From Ifrita kowaldi (lineage: Eukaryota > Chordata > Aves > Passeriformes > Cinclosomatidae): DNA of 64,000 nucleotides. Below the pieces are notes generated by a model. That model saw only the letters and a program-made list of their open reading frames with translations, was not told where the DNA came from and searched no databases. Where the stretch lies: assembly GCA_013398055.1 (NCBI GenBank), contig VZRS01014298.1:52061-116060 (forward strand), read 5' to 3'. Numbering within the stretch: position 1 is the first letter of the stretch; every line of letters starts with the position of its first letter. Below are positions 51,186 to 64,000 of the stretch, in pieces. The position numbers and the translations under genes were made by a program.

Positions 51186-51425
51186 AAAGAGGGTAGATTT
51201 GGGTTAAATATAAGGAATAAATTCCTCCCTGTGAGGGTGGGCAGGCCCTGGCACAGGGTGCCCAGAGAAGCTGCGGCTGCCCCATCCCTGGAAGTGTCCA
51301 AGGCCAGGTTGGACAGGGCTTGGAGCGAGTTGGGATTGTGGAAGGTGTCTCTGCCCATAGCAAGGGGTGGGACAACATGGTTTCTAAGGTCCCTTCCAAC
51401 CCCACTCATTCCATGACTGGGTGAT
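51186..51425 (+). repeat. CR1 LINE, 3' end
   Basis: Plus-strand copy with aggaataaattcctccctgt, gcaggccctggcacagggtg, ccctggaagtgtccaaggcc and ccttccaaccccactcattc in order. It lies about 300 bp from the LTR, forming a small repeat cluster. Confidence 0.95.
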
Positions 51426-52660
51426 TTTCACCCAGCTCCAAGTTCCTGCACATCCCCACGGGTTTGTGGGATGCTCTGGAAAGGTGCCCTGGTGTACCTT
51501 TATAATTTGCTCATGTACAAACCAGGGTTTGATGGCTCCATGCCAGCTGTGAGTGAAGCAGCACCTGCAGCTGGCACTGCTGACTGTCCCTGCAGCGCCC
51601 TGGTGCATCCCACAGGGTTCACAGTCCCAGCACTGACACCTCATCCCTTTATCTTCTGTACAGCACGTTGTGCCATCGAGTCCTCGAGCCTGGGAGCATT
51701 TATCTCCTCCTGGTGGGAATCCAGCACGAATGACTTCAGCGGGGGCAGAATGATGCAGCTGGAAAATGCTTTATCCACACCCTGGTACCGTATGCCACAG
51801 CCTTGATCACACATCACCGTTCACCTCTGAGCCACCAGCCCACAATTTTCATGTACTGTAAATACATTTGTGCTTTTCCCTTCCACATGGCTGCATGCTG
51901 ACACCCACGTGTCCAAGGCCACTATTACCCTTGTGTTTCAGGGATACAGCTGGGTGTCACTGAGAGGGTGTTGGAACACCCTTGTGCTCGAGAATACGAC
52001 CTTCAAATTACTTGCTTAAACTTCTGAATGCAGAGGGAGGAGAGTGTATGTCAAGCTCTCTGCTGCTGCAGGGCTGAAAGAAGAAATAAGTGCTTATTTC
52101 TGCCTGCAGTTCCTCCCTGAGCTGTTCCCCAGGAATACTTTGGCATTAAGTATCCCTCCCAGATTTCTGGTGACATTATTAGTGATCATGGTCAATTAGG
52201 TGTACAGGGAAGGGAGGAAGAGTGATCAACAGAGATGCCAATTTTAACACTAGCAGGACAGAAGAGAATTCGTGTTTGCTGAGCAGAAAGATTAAGATCC
52301 TAACAGAGAAGGGAGGAGAAGGAAAAAATGGAACCTTTCAAAGAAAGAACTGCAGAAAACATTGAATTCTGCTTTTTCAGGCTTGCAGAACAAACCAAAC
52401 ACATTTTCACCTGCTGGCTGAGATTTGACTTTTGATTCACAATTATATAATGTGTTTTGCAGCCCACATTTTAAACAGGATCTGAAGGTAAAAGGATCCA
52501 GGGGCTATTGTACCGCCAGGGAGAGGAATGTGGTTTTTGATGGAGGTGGGAATTTGCAGCAGGTCAGGTCTGGGCTGGGCTGCTCAGGGATTAGGTCAGT
52601 ATCAGCTCTCAATGCTGCCTTAAGGCAAATTGAATTTTTCACAGAAGAGTGAAAGATTAA

Positions 52661-52679
52661 GAAAGAAAGAAAGAAAAAA
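52661..52679. repeat. (GAAA)n microsatellite
   Basis: Several GAAA units grading into a short A run. Confidence 0.85.
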
Positions 52680-55600
52680 CCCCAACCCTGTAACTTAACT
52701 AATCACCTGCCACTAAGTAAGGCACCATGAACTACTCACCACCTCCACTCTGCTTTATACATTACTGCAGTAATTACATGGCACATTTGGATGGAGCATT
52801 TCTAATCCTTGCAGAATAAAAGGGATCCTGCCCAGCTGTGCCTGTGCTGTGTTGGTGGCTGTATTTGAGTGCCTGCTGGTGGGCTCAGTCAGTGGGTGAG
52901 GTGTGGGCAGGCAGGAGATGAGCTCAGAGGGATGGGGATAATGAGTGTGGTGGTTGTCCAGCTGGGAATCAGCTTTGTCTCACGGGGGTTTGATTCTCAG
53001 CTGTGTGATTTCAGAAATTTTGGGTCTGTTGGTTTGCACTGATGGCTGCTGTTGGAGAGAAGGCAAACAGGCTGCCTCCTCCAGAACAGGTACTGGGTGT
53101 CTGAGACTTGTTGCTTTTCCTTCTGTAGTGGAGTAGCCCCACTGATATCCCACCCCAGGTGCTCCTGTAGCTCGTGTTAGACCCCTGGCTCAAATCCCTG
53201 CATGGCTTAAGTTTTGTGGGATGGGTGGGTGCTGAGGATGGGACTGGAATGGTGTTTCTGCAGGACAGGTGTCTCTGGTCTCTGTCTCCTGGTGAGCAGA
53301 GCTCCCTGCAGAAACCCTGCAGTGGTCACAGGCTCCCTTTTGCTTTGCTTAAAGGAGGCTCACTCTAGGTAGAGAAGACCTGTTTTCACACAGTAAACAG
53401 GGAATAAAGCTGTAGATATGCCTAAGATAATGTTCTCCTCACTCTTGAATTAAGAGAAGGCTTAATGGTGGCTCTGAGAGTGTTTCCTACTGCAGCTGCA
53501 GTAGGAAGAAGGGAGGGGAAGCACCTCACCAGGGATCACCAGCACCAGGACTGTTTCCCCATCTCTCTGCTGGCTGAAAATAATCTGTAGCATGGGTTGT
53601 GCTTTGCTTCTCCTGCTCCTGGGGCTGTGGACTGTCTCTCCCAGACCCCCTCCCACCCTCCTGCCATAGCTGTTCATGGCCAGGCTTGGCACTGGGGATG
53701 ATTAAGGGCAGGAAGGTGGAAGGGAAAAAGCCAATTGTCACAGTGTGGACAACAGCTTGGTGGCCCTGCAGAGAAGCAAATTCTATTGCAACACCTTTGG
53801 CAGCACTGCTGAAAGCAGTGTCTGTTTCTCACAGGCTCAGAGCCAGGAGTCAGGGACCTGTCTCCAGCAGTGGTGTGGGGATGCTCAGGCTTGGGCTGAA
53901 GCGAAGGGTTCAGGCTGAGCAGGTTCAGCCAGGTGTGCCAGCAGCACTTTGTGGTCCTGCCAGGTTTGCTGGGAACTCGCTAAGCTGCAGCCTGGCAGGG
54001 CTGTGACACTGCTGAAGGGCTGGGACTGTCACCTGTACGGTGAGAGGGGTCTGCTGCAGAGCACACAAATTAACTATTTGAGTTGTTCTTCTGCTTGTGA
54101 TGCTCTGTTGATGAGATCTGTTGATCTCTGATGATCCTGGATATTTCTGGTAACACTCCTGTTCGGTGGCTGCCTTGGCACACTGTGGAAGGCATCAGCT
54201 GGTTGGACTTTGAGGGGAAATGAATGATTCCCTCAGTGCAGGACAGGCGGAGGGGTGTTGGCCGAGCTCTTGAGAGGCTCATGCTGCTGAGGGCTCATTC
54301 TGTTGTGTGCAGTGCTAGAGCCCTGGGAACCTGAATAGGAGGGGTTTGGGTTGTTTGTAAATTCACAGCAAGTGGAGGTGTCCAGCAGCACTGGGTGAGG
54401 TGGTCAGGGGACAAATGAGGCTGTGACCCTGGGCAAGCCTGGGGCCAGCCAGGTACACACCTCCAGCGTGCCTCCTCCTGGGATTTCTGGCTGTCCCTGC
54501 AGCCCCTCTGGGCAGGGCAGGGCTCATGCCTGTCCAGAGGTAATTTAAGAGTTCTTGGTGATCTCTAAATTGGGTGTCCCCCAGGCCATGGGAGAGCTCA
54601 AAGAAACCACACAAAGGGAAGACTTTTCCCTTCCGGTGCTGCTGTGTGCCCGTGTCGGGCAGAGGCAGTGACAGCATCAGCTTTCCAGTAATAAGGAATT
54701 TATAGCAACCCATTAACTCCGTTAATTCTTGTCTTAAGAAATGAAAGGAGCTGCCTGCATGAATTAGTAAAAGGAAGCAGGAGAGGATTTTTTCTATCCC
54801 TCCCTACAGGTGTGAATTGAGAGGGGTGTAAAAATTATTTCTTAGAGTGGGATTTAAGGCATAGCCAAGAAAATAATTTTAAATGTGAATACTCACTGCA
54901 TCTGGGAGACTTAACAGACATAAATCTGTGTTTCTGGTGATTTCACTGATGCCTCACCCCCCATATACCTCTAAAACATTATTACCAAGAAAATTTAAGA
55001 CCCTACCAAAGAAGCTTTGCCATAGCATTTTGTGTTGTATGTCATTTAGTGTCCCAAAGTGCTGAGCAGGGGTTTCTGGGGAAGGGATGGGTAGGTTAAT
55101 CCCACACCTGAAGGCTTTGGTGGATGTTTTGAGAGCTGCCAGACCTGGCTGCAGAGTCTGTTGGCTCAAGGCAGACCAGAAGCCTCCCCGCTTTAACCAC
55201 TCCCCTTAGGAAAAATTTAGTGTGGATGCCAAAGCATCTTCTCAAATCAGGGGACAGCTGGTCCATCCCCAGCCTGTTGTAAACCAGCCATGGAGAAAGA
55301 CATCCCAAATTCTACCTGAACTCTAACCTGCACAATTGGATTCCTCTTATGAGCATGAAAATACTGTAACTCCTTACGAAAATAAGACTACTCAGATTAA
55401 CCACCACAAATCCTCCCTTCTTTCCTTTTCCTCCAGAATAACCCTCCTCAAAAACCTTTAGGAAATGAGTGGGGTTAGGCTTGCAGAGCACTGGGACAGC
55501 CAGGTGCTGCTGTGAGCTGACCTTGTCCCTTTGGGGTCTGTTCAGTGCCATCAGGCCCCAGCTCAAGTTGTGCTGGTAACCAGCCCTGAGTCATTGCACC

Positions 55601-58600
55601 ATTAATTCTGCTGAGCCTTCAACAGTGCTCATTTCAGACATCAGGGCTTTATTCCTTCACCTGTGGGTGGAATTTTAAAAAAAAATAATTAATGCTGAGC
55701 AGTTATCAGCATTTAAAAGTGTCTTGGATGCTTTGCAATGACTTTACCCAGTGTCCTCTTATATTTCTAGAATGCCATCTTCCTCTCTGCACTGGTATTT
55801 TCCTGGGAATTTGGGCAGTGTGGTAGCTCTGTGTTTGTCCTGGCTGCTGAGTCAACACCTGTAATGCTTTCACACTGAAATAAGTGTTGTTTATGTAATG
55901 CAAGTGGCAAAGGCTCAATTTTGATTACTCCATCCCCAGTGCTGTGAGTTTTTGTCCATCCAGTCACCTCTAGAACAGCTGAATAATCGCATGGTTAGAA
56001 CGTGGTTGTTGTTAAACAAGCAGCAGCTGTTGACAAGGGGATGTGGGACATTGATAAGAACTTGAAATGAAGCCCTCTGCACTCTGCCTGGTCAGGCACC
56101 AAATCTTATAGTGGGAACGAGAAATGAACAGTTTTATTTCTTATAAAATGGAGAAGTATGTGAGCAGAACTCATCTGTGAAACAGCCATCACCCTGCCCT
56201 TTGTTCCTCTTTTTCTTAGCATTTATTTTTCATGGAAGTTCATCCTTGTGTCAAAAAATATCAGACAAAGTCTGTGGGACAGTGATGTCCGTGATCAGAC
56301 TCGGTGGTACAACTGTGAACCAGACTTTCAATAAGCACTCAGAGTATCAGAGCAGGAAACTTCCAACTAATATTGATTAGAATCATTTTTTTCCCCCATT
56401 TTAAATACTGCAGCACAGTGTATGTTGTTATCATCACTTTTCTTGTTACAGTCGTTGCATTGATTTCTTTTCTACTCATTAGGATCTCAGTGAAAAAATG
56501 GTCTTCCATTTGTTCTGTGACACGACCAGGGCTAGTTAACTGGAATACATGTGAAAGCAATTAGGGACATCTTGACCTGCAACAGATGCAGAGCCATGCC
56601 CAAATGAATGGCTGAATGCACTGAGAAGGGAAAAAACCATTCATCTGCTTTGCTAAAAGCTCGATAAAAGTGGGAAAATCTGGGGTGTTGCAAAATAAAA
56701 CCCAGGTTTGGGGCAGGAGTGACTTGTGTGTTCCCATAACCAGGGAATGGGGCTTGTTCTGCGTGTTCTGCTCTGTTAGGTTGTCTTGATACATATTTAA
56801 ACCAGGTCTCAATAGCCTCAGGGGGGAAAAAAAGAATCCTGATGTTGCTTTTAGAGCTGCCTGTGTTGTGTAATGCTGAATATTCAATTAAGGCTGGATA
56901 CCTTAACCTTGAGTCTGTATTTCTAATGTCAAGGAACTTTGATAAAGGGCTGAGTTTCTGCTGCCTCCTGATGTATCTCTTGGTGTTGCTTTGTTCTCAT
57001 TCTCGCTGTTCTTAAATGCTGATTATTAAAATGAGAATTTATGGATTTAAAGAGCAAAGGTATTATGTTCCCTTTTGGAAACACGGGGCATGTGTGACCA
57101 ACTGGACTCTGAAAACATAACCCAGGTTATCTGAATGCTGCTGCAGCAGAGTCTTGTGTTTGCACAGCACCATCCCTGTCAGGGCAGCTGGCCAGTAAAG
57201 CCACTCTTCTTACGGAGGGGAAAATCCTAAGCGCAGAATATCTGTGTTTAAACCCCTATAACCCAGCCCCTGACTCTCACAGCTGCAAGCCCAAGCTGCA
57301 GCTTTCCTTCCTCAGGCCCTGCTAAAACTAACGGGGGGACTTTCATCAACTGTAGAAACTGGATCTGGCTCTGAAAGGTGGACAAAGGCTTCTGACACTC
57401 CTGCTGAGGCTTTTATGCCTTCAGCTATCAAGTGTGTTCTGTGCAGAGCAGCATTAAAGATGCATGACCTGTCAGGATCATGTCCCGGAGGGGCAGCGCT
57501 GCCCGGGCTCGGAGCAGCAGCTCCAGCATTCCCAGTCTCCTCGTGCTCCTTCGCTTCACAGATGGTCAAGTCCTGCTGAACTCGGGGCCTCTCTGAAGCT
57601 GGCCCAGCCAGGTACAGCTGTCTGATGTGAGGACTTGCTCAGAGCCAGGGATGGCAGGGCCAGCCTTTCACAGGCTCGCTCTGGGGTGCTGCTCCAGGGG
57701 ACAAAGTGTGTGCTCAGTCCTGGGAGAGGAGCAGGACCTGAGTGAAGGCACCAGAGCTATAGGGGATGGCTGGAGAGAAGTGCCTGTGAATAAACCCCCC
57801 CGGGAACTGGAAGATGAAACTCCTCAGAGAGCAGGGGACTGAGCAGGCTGCAAGGCACAGCATGGCTGGTTCATCTCAAGGGTTAAGTGCCAGAACAAGC
57901 CAAGGGCTTGGGGTTATGATTCCAGAAATATGTTTGCGGTTTTTCTGTTCCAAAGGGTTCTGGGGCCAAGTTTCTCTCTGAGCTTGGATTAAAAAGTACG
58001 TTGCACAGTTGTATATCTAAACAGAAATGCCAGGCACACCCTCGAACCCTTCAGCTTGTCAAATACCTGAATGCCACAGGGCATTTTGTGGCTAAATATT
58101 CTGTGCGCTTACTGCAAACCAGATTATCAGACAATATTTGCTTAAACTGGGGAGAAAGCTCACAGATGATGACAAAGCACTGATGAGTTTCAAGTCCAGT
58201 GCACAGGAGATATTTTAATTAATTCCAATCAATGGCTGCCTAATAGAAGGCAGAAGGCCCTTTAATGGGACCACTGTGTGAGAGTTGTGTAGAAATGTCA
58301 TGGTTTTCCTCCGGTAGTGCCCTGACCGTCCCTCTAAACCACAGTCCTCTGCAAAAGTGACATTTCCTGTCAAAACCAGTGTTGCTTTTTGTATTTGCCA
58401 TTACACTTAACACTGTTGTGTTCCTGTGATCAAGGGGTATATTCTTGGGTCAGGATTTTTTTTAACAGATTAAAGAAACCAGAAGTTAGAGAAATGTGTG
58501 GTGCTGCAGGCGTTTGAGGATGGTGTAGACCCCGCTTTGCTGATGTGCCAAACCTGGTAGCACAGCTCTGCTCTGGGTTTCTGTGTAAGTCTCTGCTTTC

Positions 58601-60744
58601 TCTGGGCATCATTCCCAGGCTGGACAACAGGAGCATGGCAATTATTTTCCAAATTTCCATCAGCTTTGTGGACTACAGGTGAATGCCCATCCCTGTTCCA
58701 CAAGTGAATTATGGGCTGGGTGATTTCCTCAAGGCCAGAAACTGAGAAATTCAAGGATGCCATCAGGAGTGACTGTTGCAAATAAAATAGCATTGTCTTA
58801 TCTAAATGCTAAACCATCTTTCAGCAGCCCAGTGCTGAGATGTTTTAGGAATATCCTGCTTTGCCTGATGTGATATTTTCTTCCTAAAAGCCTTCATCAT
58901 TGACACCAGAGCTGTCCAGAAATGCCTGATTTTGGGTAGCCAGAGGGTTTTGTTTCCGATTCACTCTTTTTGGAGATTGTTTTCTGAGGTTCCCCTCCTC
59001 ATGAGTAGCTGTGACTTTTAAACTCCCTGAGACAGCATCTATCGCTAATATGTCATTGCAGTGAGCTTGTGCAGCACCAGCAGAGTGTTGTGCTTTTATG
59101 TTTTAGTCTGTAATAAACATAAGCCAGCTTACTGCTGACCTTCAAAACTTCCAGCCAGGTGCAAAGTTTGCACCTTGAGACGATCTTTGTGATTAATCTC
59201 CCCAAACTGCTGTGAAGAAGGTAAGTAACAGGTATTAAAGTGCCATGTGAGGGTGAGAGGAAAGAAACAAGCTGTAATAATAGAAAAGGTTTTCAGCCCA
59301 CAGCCCATGGACAGAAAGAAGTGCTGGGCTGTCTGTCTGGTCTTCCCCAGAAACTTCTGGAGGTGGCACCTGCCCCACATGTTGCTCTGCTGCAGCAGGA
59401 GGGAGGCCGCAGCAGGGACTTGAGGCACCAGAACAGAGGTAGGGGATTAGTGGTGAGGTTAAAGCAGTGCTGCTGCTGTTCTGGAGGGCTGTGCTCTGCT
59501 GCAGTGCAATCCCTGCGTGTCACTGCAGTGCCTGTGCGGAGCTGGGGGGAGGAAACCACCCCCAGAGCACATCCCATCAACGCAAACCCCACAGGATTTC
59601 ATGCCAGGCCCTCAAGTGACCCCATGGATGTGCTCACCTGCCACCAGGGGACTGGCTCTGGCTACAGGCATCCCTGGCAAGGTGGGGCAGGCAGTGGGCA
59701 GGCAGTGCCCATTCCTTCAGCCCGAGGATGAGGAGGAGCAGGCTGCTAATAACCGGGATACAGTTTCACCCTGGGCAAGCAGCCAGCCCCTAACCACAGG
59801 GATTTTGACTTGTAACCTTGCAAGCCGTGGATCTTTGCCCACCAGCCTGTAATATTTCTTTCCTGTCAAGGCTTGAAATCCTTCATAGGTCAGCCTGGTC
59901 CTGGTTCTTTGTGGGTTTAGAGAGGTTTTCCTCTCCAGACCTGCTCCTGGCTCTTGTGTCTGCAGGTGGCCCTGCTGGGAAAGTCCTGGATGTTACACTG
60001 CAGCTTTCACTGCCTCGTGTGAGTGCTGGGGCTGGTACTGAGTGTTCTGCCTGTCGGGAGTTGGCCTTTGTGCCTGTGGAAGAGGAGGAGTGAGGGGCAG
60101 CCTGTGATAAGGCCGTGTTGTACAAATATTGGAGATTGATCAATTAATCTCTTTTCTCCTTTCGGTCTATTTACAAGGTACAAACTGCCACTGGTGCCAC
60201 CCCAAGTCTTAATTTTTCTGCAGTGGTGAGGATCCACCTGGACAGCTTGTTAGACTGTTGGGAAATCCTTGTGCCAGTTTACTGCCCAGTTTGGGGTGGA
60301 CATTCCTGGTGCAGGTGGAGTGATGTCCTCAAGGTCTCAGCCCCTCCTGCCAGCCTTTGCAAAGTCTTTTACTGATTTGAAGCCGGAGCATGAAATATCA
60401 GTTACTTTTGACTTTTTTTGCTACAGCACTTTTTAATTCAGCTGTACCAGGTGTATGCACCTTCTTTTTGCATCCTGGTTTATTTTTCAGCTAATCTCTG
60501 ATATCCTCTTCTGGTCTTCTACTGAAATCAGCACGACTATCCCAGATCTACTCCTCTGTCTCTTTTAGTCCCACAACTCTGCTGCTACTTCCACCTTTCC
60601 CTCAGTGTCCTCCCCTGTCCTCTCTTCTCTAACTGATTTCCTTCATCTAGCTTTCCTTTTTAAATCAGGCCCTGGTTATTCCATGTGTAAGACATTTGAG
60701 AGCCTTCCCATGACATCAGCACTTTCCAAGCCCTTGAATCTGTT

Positions 60745-60764
60745 GTTTGTTTGTTTGTTTGTTT
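60745..60764. repeat. (GTTT)n microsatellite
   Basis: Five perfect GTTT units. Confidence 0.9.
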
Positions 60765-63700
60765 CACAGAGAATAATCAATGCCAGTGTTCTTACTCATT
60801 AATCTTTCTCGAAAATACTGTTTCACCATTGGCAACCCCCTGGTCTGAGCATCATTTCCTTTTCTTGTCCCTTGCTGTTGCCTTCTAGAGAACCCACACC
60901 CCACAGCTGGATCAGCCCTCCCCTCCCACCACCCCCCAGTTCCCCTTGTGCTGCACCATTGATTTCCTCCCACCATCTCTGCTCAAAACCTGCCGTCACC
61001 TGCAAGTTTGCCCATTTCCTTCTGTTTCCCCATCTCCACCTTACCCACCTTCCTTTCCAGCCCCCTCCCAGTGCTTTCTGAGTCTCCCTTGCCCAGCTGG
61101 CCTCACCTCCTGCACTGGGTGAGCCCCAGTGCTCAGAGCAGCCCATGTCCACCAACTGTGGCCAACTTCTGCCTTCATTTGTTGTCTCATCACTTGTTTC
61201 TCCTCCCCAGCCCTCACTGTGCTGCCAGGCTCTGCCCATGGGCATTCCCAGAGGAGTTTGGATGTGCAGGCAGGGAGAGGATTTGCTTCTCTGCTCTGCA
61301 GAGGTTCTTGCTCCTTTGCAGCAGGTTTAAGTAAGGACATGGTCTGCTCGCTTGCCATCAGACAGCAGCTCTGAGCTGCAATAAACTACACCAGGAGACC
61401 TTGAAACATCATGAAAGAAAAACTTTGCCAGGGCATTAAAACTGCAGAGACTGGAAGCGTGAATTGAAGAGGGGAGAGGAAAACACAGCAGCACCTTCAG
61501 TGCTGCGTGGGGCTGCAGCCCACCTGCGCTCAGCCGTGTGTTTGACAAGCTGACACCAGCGCTGCAGGGTGAAGCAGAGACCTGCCCTGCACACGTGCCC
61601 TGCATGCCTGCAGAAGCAGGGCAGGAGTTTTGCTGTCACCTCACTTCTTCACTTTAAACTCCCAGCACAGCCCACGGCAGCTCCTTCTGTGCGTCCCAGC
61701 TGCGGGGACTGCTCGGTGTCCTTCAGCCACTGCAGCTTTCTGCCCGCTTGTTTAATCCAGGGGGCTTGTCTGGCTGCTGAGTAACTCGTGTTATAAAAGC
61801 ACAGGAGAAAAATCCCCTTCTCAGGCCTGGGTGAAATCTTTCCAGCAAATAGTGGGCTTCGGGAAGAAAGGAATTTGAGGGACCAAAACTACCTGTGAAA
61901 TTGGATTGAGTGCTGGATGAGGAAGGGGAATCTAGGAACTGGGTCTTTGAAAATGCTGGATGCTTTAGTGGTGCTTTTTATGAAAGTTCACCTTTGAAAT
62001 GTCTTTTTTGCTTAACCTAGGTCTCTGCAAAATTTTATTCGTACTGAAAAAAAAGAAAACTCGATGCAGTGAATTTTGACTGTATTAGAAAACAAACATT
62101 GTATTTCTCTTCTAGCTCCAAATCTTTGTATTGGCAACTGAAGCAAAGGCTTTGATTTGCCAGCAAAACCGAGGACGATGCAGATGCCTGCGGGCTCTCA
62201 GATGAGCTCAGCCCCCCCTCTGCCCTGAAGGTCTCCACCTTCTCCCATCCCAGGCCCGGGGCACTGCAAGATCCTGCTGAGGTTGTAGCTGTCCTTATCT
62301 TCCCAATCAGAGTGCTGATACCCGAATTTGAACAGAAAATGAGGGGGGGCTGGGGGAGCGTTTTTGGGGATATTTTAGGGCTTTTTATCTGGTAGCTGTT
62401 AAGCTGCATTTCAGCTCTTTATGCTGACTCACTGGTCTGGCGCAGAGCCAGGGTGTTTATGAGACTCCCCCTTCATTTCCATACGTGCCTCAGAAAGCAG
62501 CTGTGCTTACAACACAATTTCAATAAACAGACAACTGAATTATGGACTTCAGAGACTGATGCAAAGTTGCTGAGTTCTCCGGCGCCCTGGGCTAAGGCTC
62601 CTGCTGCCAGACTCGGGCTTTGGAAAGCCGCCTCCACCCTGTGCAGCCCAGGGCAGCCAAGGTCCTGGCTGGTGATCTAAGTCTAGTCCCAGAGCTGTAA
62701 TTAACCTCTAACTTGGCTAAAGCTTTTCCCATTCCATCCATCCTGCACCTATAGCTCTGTGGATCCAGTGAGGTGGAGAACACAGATGTGCTTTCTTCTC
62801 ATCAGCTTTGTTTGCAGATTTTTGCATATACAGAGGTAGCAATAATGCAAGTTTTACACTTCAGCCATGTCTCCGTGGGTCATTTGCTGACTCTTAATCT
62901 GCGGTTCTGCCATGCTGGAGTAGTAATGAGTGAATTCTGGACAGAGCTCTCAGTCACGTGGCACAGTAAGCTCCCACCTTAATCAGACCCTCACCGTGTG
63001 GATGGTCTCTCACACTCCTGTACAACTGCAAGATCCACGTTTATTACCCACAAGAACTTACCTGCAGCTTGTCCTGTTTCAAGGAGTGACTCACATTTCG
63101 AACCTGAAGGCCTCTCTTGAGCTAGAAGGGTTTCAGTGAAACCCCACAGCTCGGTGTCAGAGATGCTCCCTGTTGATCTGTTCAGTCTGGGAGGAGGCTC
63201 TTTCCCCAGGAGAAATACAGTCCGTGGTGATTAATGCTCCAAACCTTCTGAAACTTATTTCACCCTGGAAAAGGGCAACTGATCCCAGACACAATACCTG
63301 ACAGCAGCATGAGGAATCTTCTTTGCTCTGCTCCCAGTGGGTGAGTGTGGGCTCCCCAGTGCCACTCCCTGGCCCAGGAGGCTTCTTGGCTTCGCTCCCT
63401 GCTCCGGTGACTGGTTTGACTCCTGGCAAAGGCTCTTATCTGCCTATAAAATTGGCATCAGGCACACTTCAGGAATGGCATTTGGTTTTGGTATCAGTCA
63501 CAGTGTTTAAAAGCCTGATGTGACATTGCATTGGGGAGGATTTTGGTTCCTCCTACAAATTCTCTGGGACCCCATCCCCTGCACCAAATCACTCTGTGGC
63601 AAATAGGAACCCGCCGTCGGGCTCAGATATTCGTGCCAAAAACCCTGGCAAAACAGTTTCTAAACCGCATATCCACCTTCCAGCCTCAGTGGGGGCAGCA

Positions 63701-63844
63701 ACATCATCCCTCACTTTGTGCCCAGCCAGAAGTCGGGGTAAATCTTATCCACAGGCAGCTGGGCGGGCAGGCAGGGGTGCGACCTTCCACCGAAATTCAA
63801 AGAGGTTTTTTTTAAAAAAAATATTTATTTATTTATCTTAATTA

Positions 63845-64000
63845 CCCCTCCCGGCGACAGAAACAGCCCCGCCCGCCCATGCGGACGAGCCCTCGCTCCC
63901 GCAGCATCCCCGGGGATGCTCCGCGCCTTCACCTGCGGGGCGGGCGCCGGTCCCCGCCCGCCTCCGGCCCTGGCCCCTCCTCGGGGCGGAGCTGCGGCCG
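63845..64000. promoter_or_regulatory. CpG island with GC boxes, probably a gene promoter (continues off the edge)
   Basis: The last 150 bp are extremely GC-rich with many CpGs and several Sp1-type boxes (CCCCGCCC and GGGGCGG) in both orientations. In human the next gene after ACTR5, on the same strand, is PPP1R16B (TIMAP), so this may be its promoter. The assignment rests only on synteny, since no coding sequence is visible. Confidence 0.5.

Larger units (their letters stand above)
51426..63840. other. Non-coding region up to the right-edge CpG island
   Basis: About 12.4 kb without a recognised exon, RNA gene or long interspersed repeat. It contains a (GAAA)n tract at 52661-52679, a (GTTT)n tract at 60745-60764 and a pyrimidine-rich stretch at about 60.5-61.2 kb. 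Open frames do not exceed about 165 codons and carry no family signature. Confidence 0.5.

Noticed and set aside
51178..51416. Open frames on both strands over 51.2-51.4 kb, 4.0-4.3 kb and 15.8-16.0 kb
   Set aside because: They are translations of CR1 3' ends in non-coding frames and repeat from copy to copy; not genes.

Overview
This is a window of vertebrate, almost certainly avian, nuclear DNA. Six truncated CR1 LINE 3' ends (the dominant bird retrotransposon) are scattered through it, and one solo retroviral LTR resembles a family I know from neoavian and songbird genomes. Genes are sparse, exons are short with GT-AG introns, and CpG is depleted outside four island-like patches. Species cannot be read from the sequence. 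Three genes can be supported. Positions 1-5157 (minus strand) hold two 5' coding exons of a RhoGAP of the ARHGAP18/28/40 family, taken as ARHGAP40 from its neighbours. Its catalytic exons lie off the left edge and its promoter is probably one of the CpG islands at 14.2-14.75 kb or 26.65-27.3 kb. Positions 28126-31311 (minus) hold a three-exon gene whose first exon is a clear adipogenin (ADIG) match. The joined frame is 228 residues, far longer than the roughly 80-residue mammalian microprotein. Positions 33433-41542 (plus) hold ACTR5 (Arp5, INO80 chromatin-remodelling complex), complete from exon 1's second half to the stop codon. Its 5' end is lost at a single undetermined base (33431). 

Layout: 0.1-5.2 kb ARHGAP40 exons; 5.2-28 kb non-coding apart from two CpG islands, two CR1 copies and one orphan ORF at 17.1-17.4 kb; 28.1-31.4 kb ADIG-like gene; 31.4-33.4 kb intergenic, ending at the assembly gap; 33.4-42.2 kb ACTR5 with two intronic CR1 copies; 42.2-63.8 kb non-coding apart from a CpG island at 47.5-48.25 kb, a possible short unannotated transcript ending at 49.9 kb, an LTR at 50.3-50.9 kb and a CR1 at 51.2 kb; 63.85-64 kb the start of a strong CpG island with GC boxes, which by human synteny could be the promoter of PPP1R16B. 

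The genes share no pathway: cytoskeletal GTPase control, lipid-droplet/adipocyte biology and chromatin remodelling. The most interesting item is the ADIG-like gene with its acidic middle exon and hydrophobic/basic terminal exon. Second is the gene order: ADIG and ARHGAP40 keep their head-to-tail relation but point away from ACTR5, which implies an inversion relative to human, or a mis-join at the gap.
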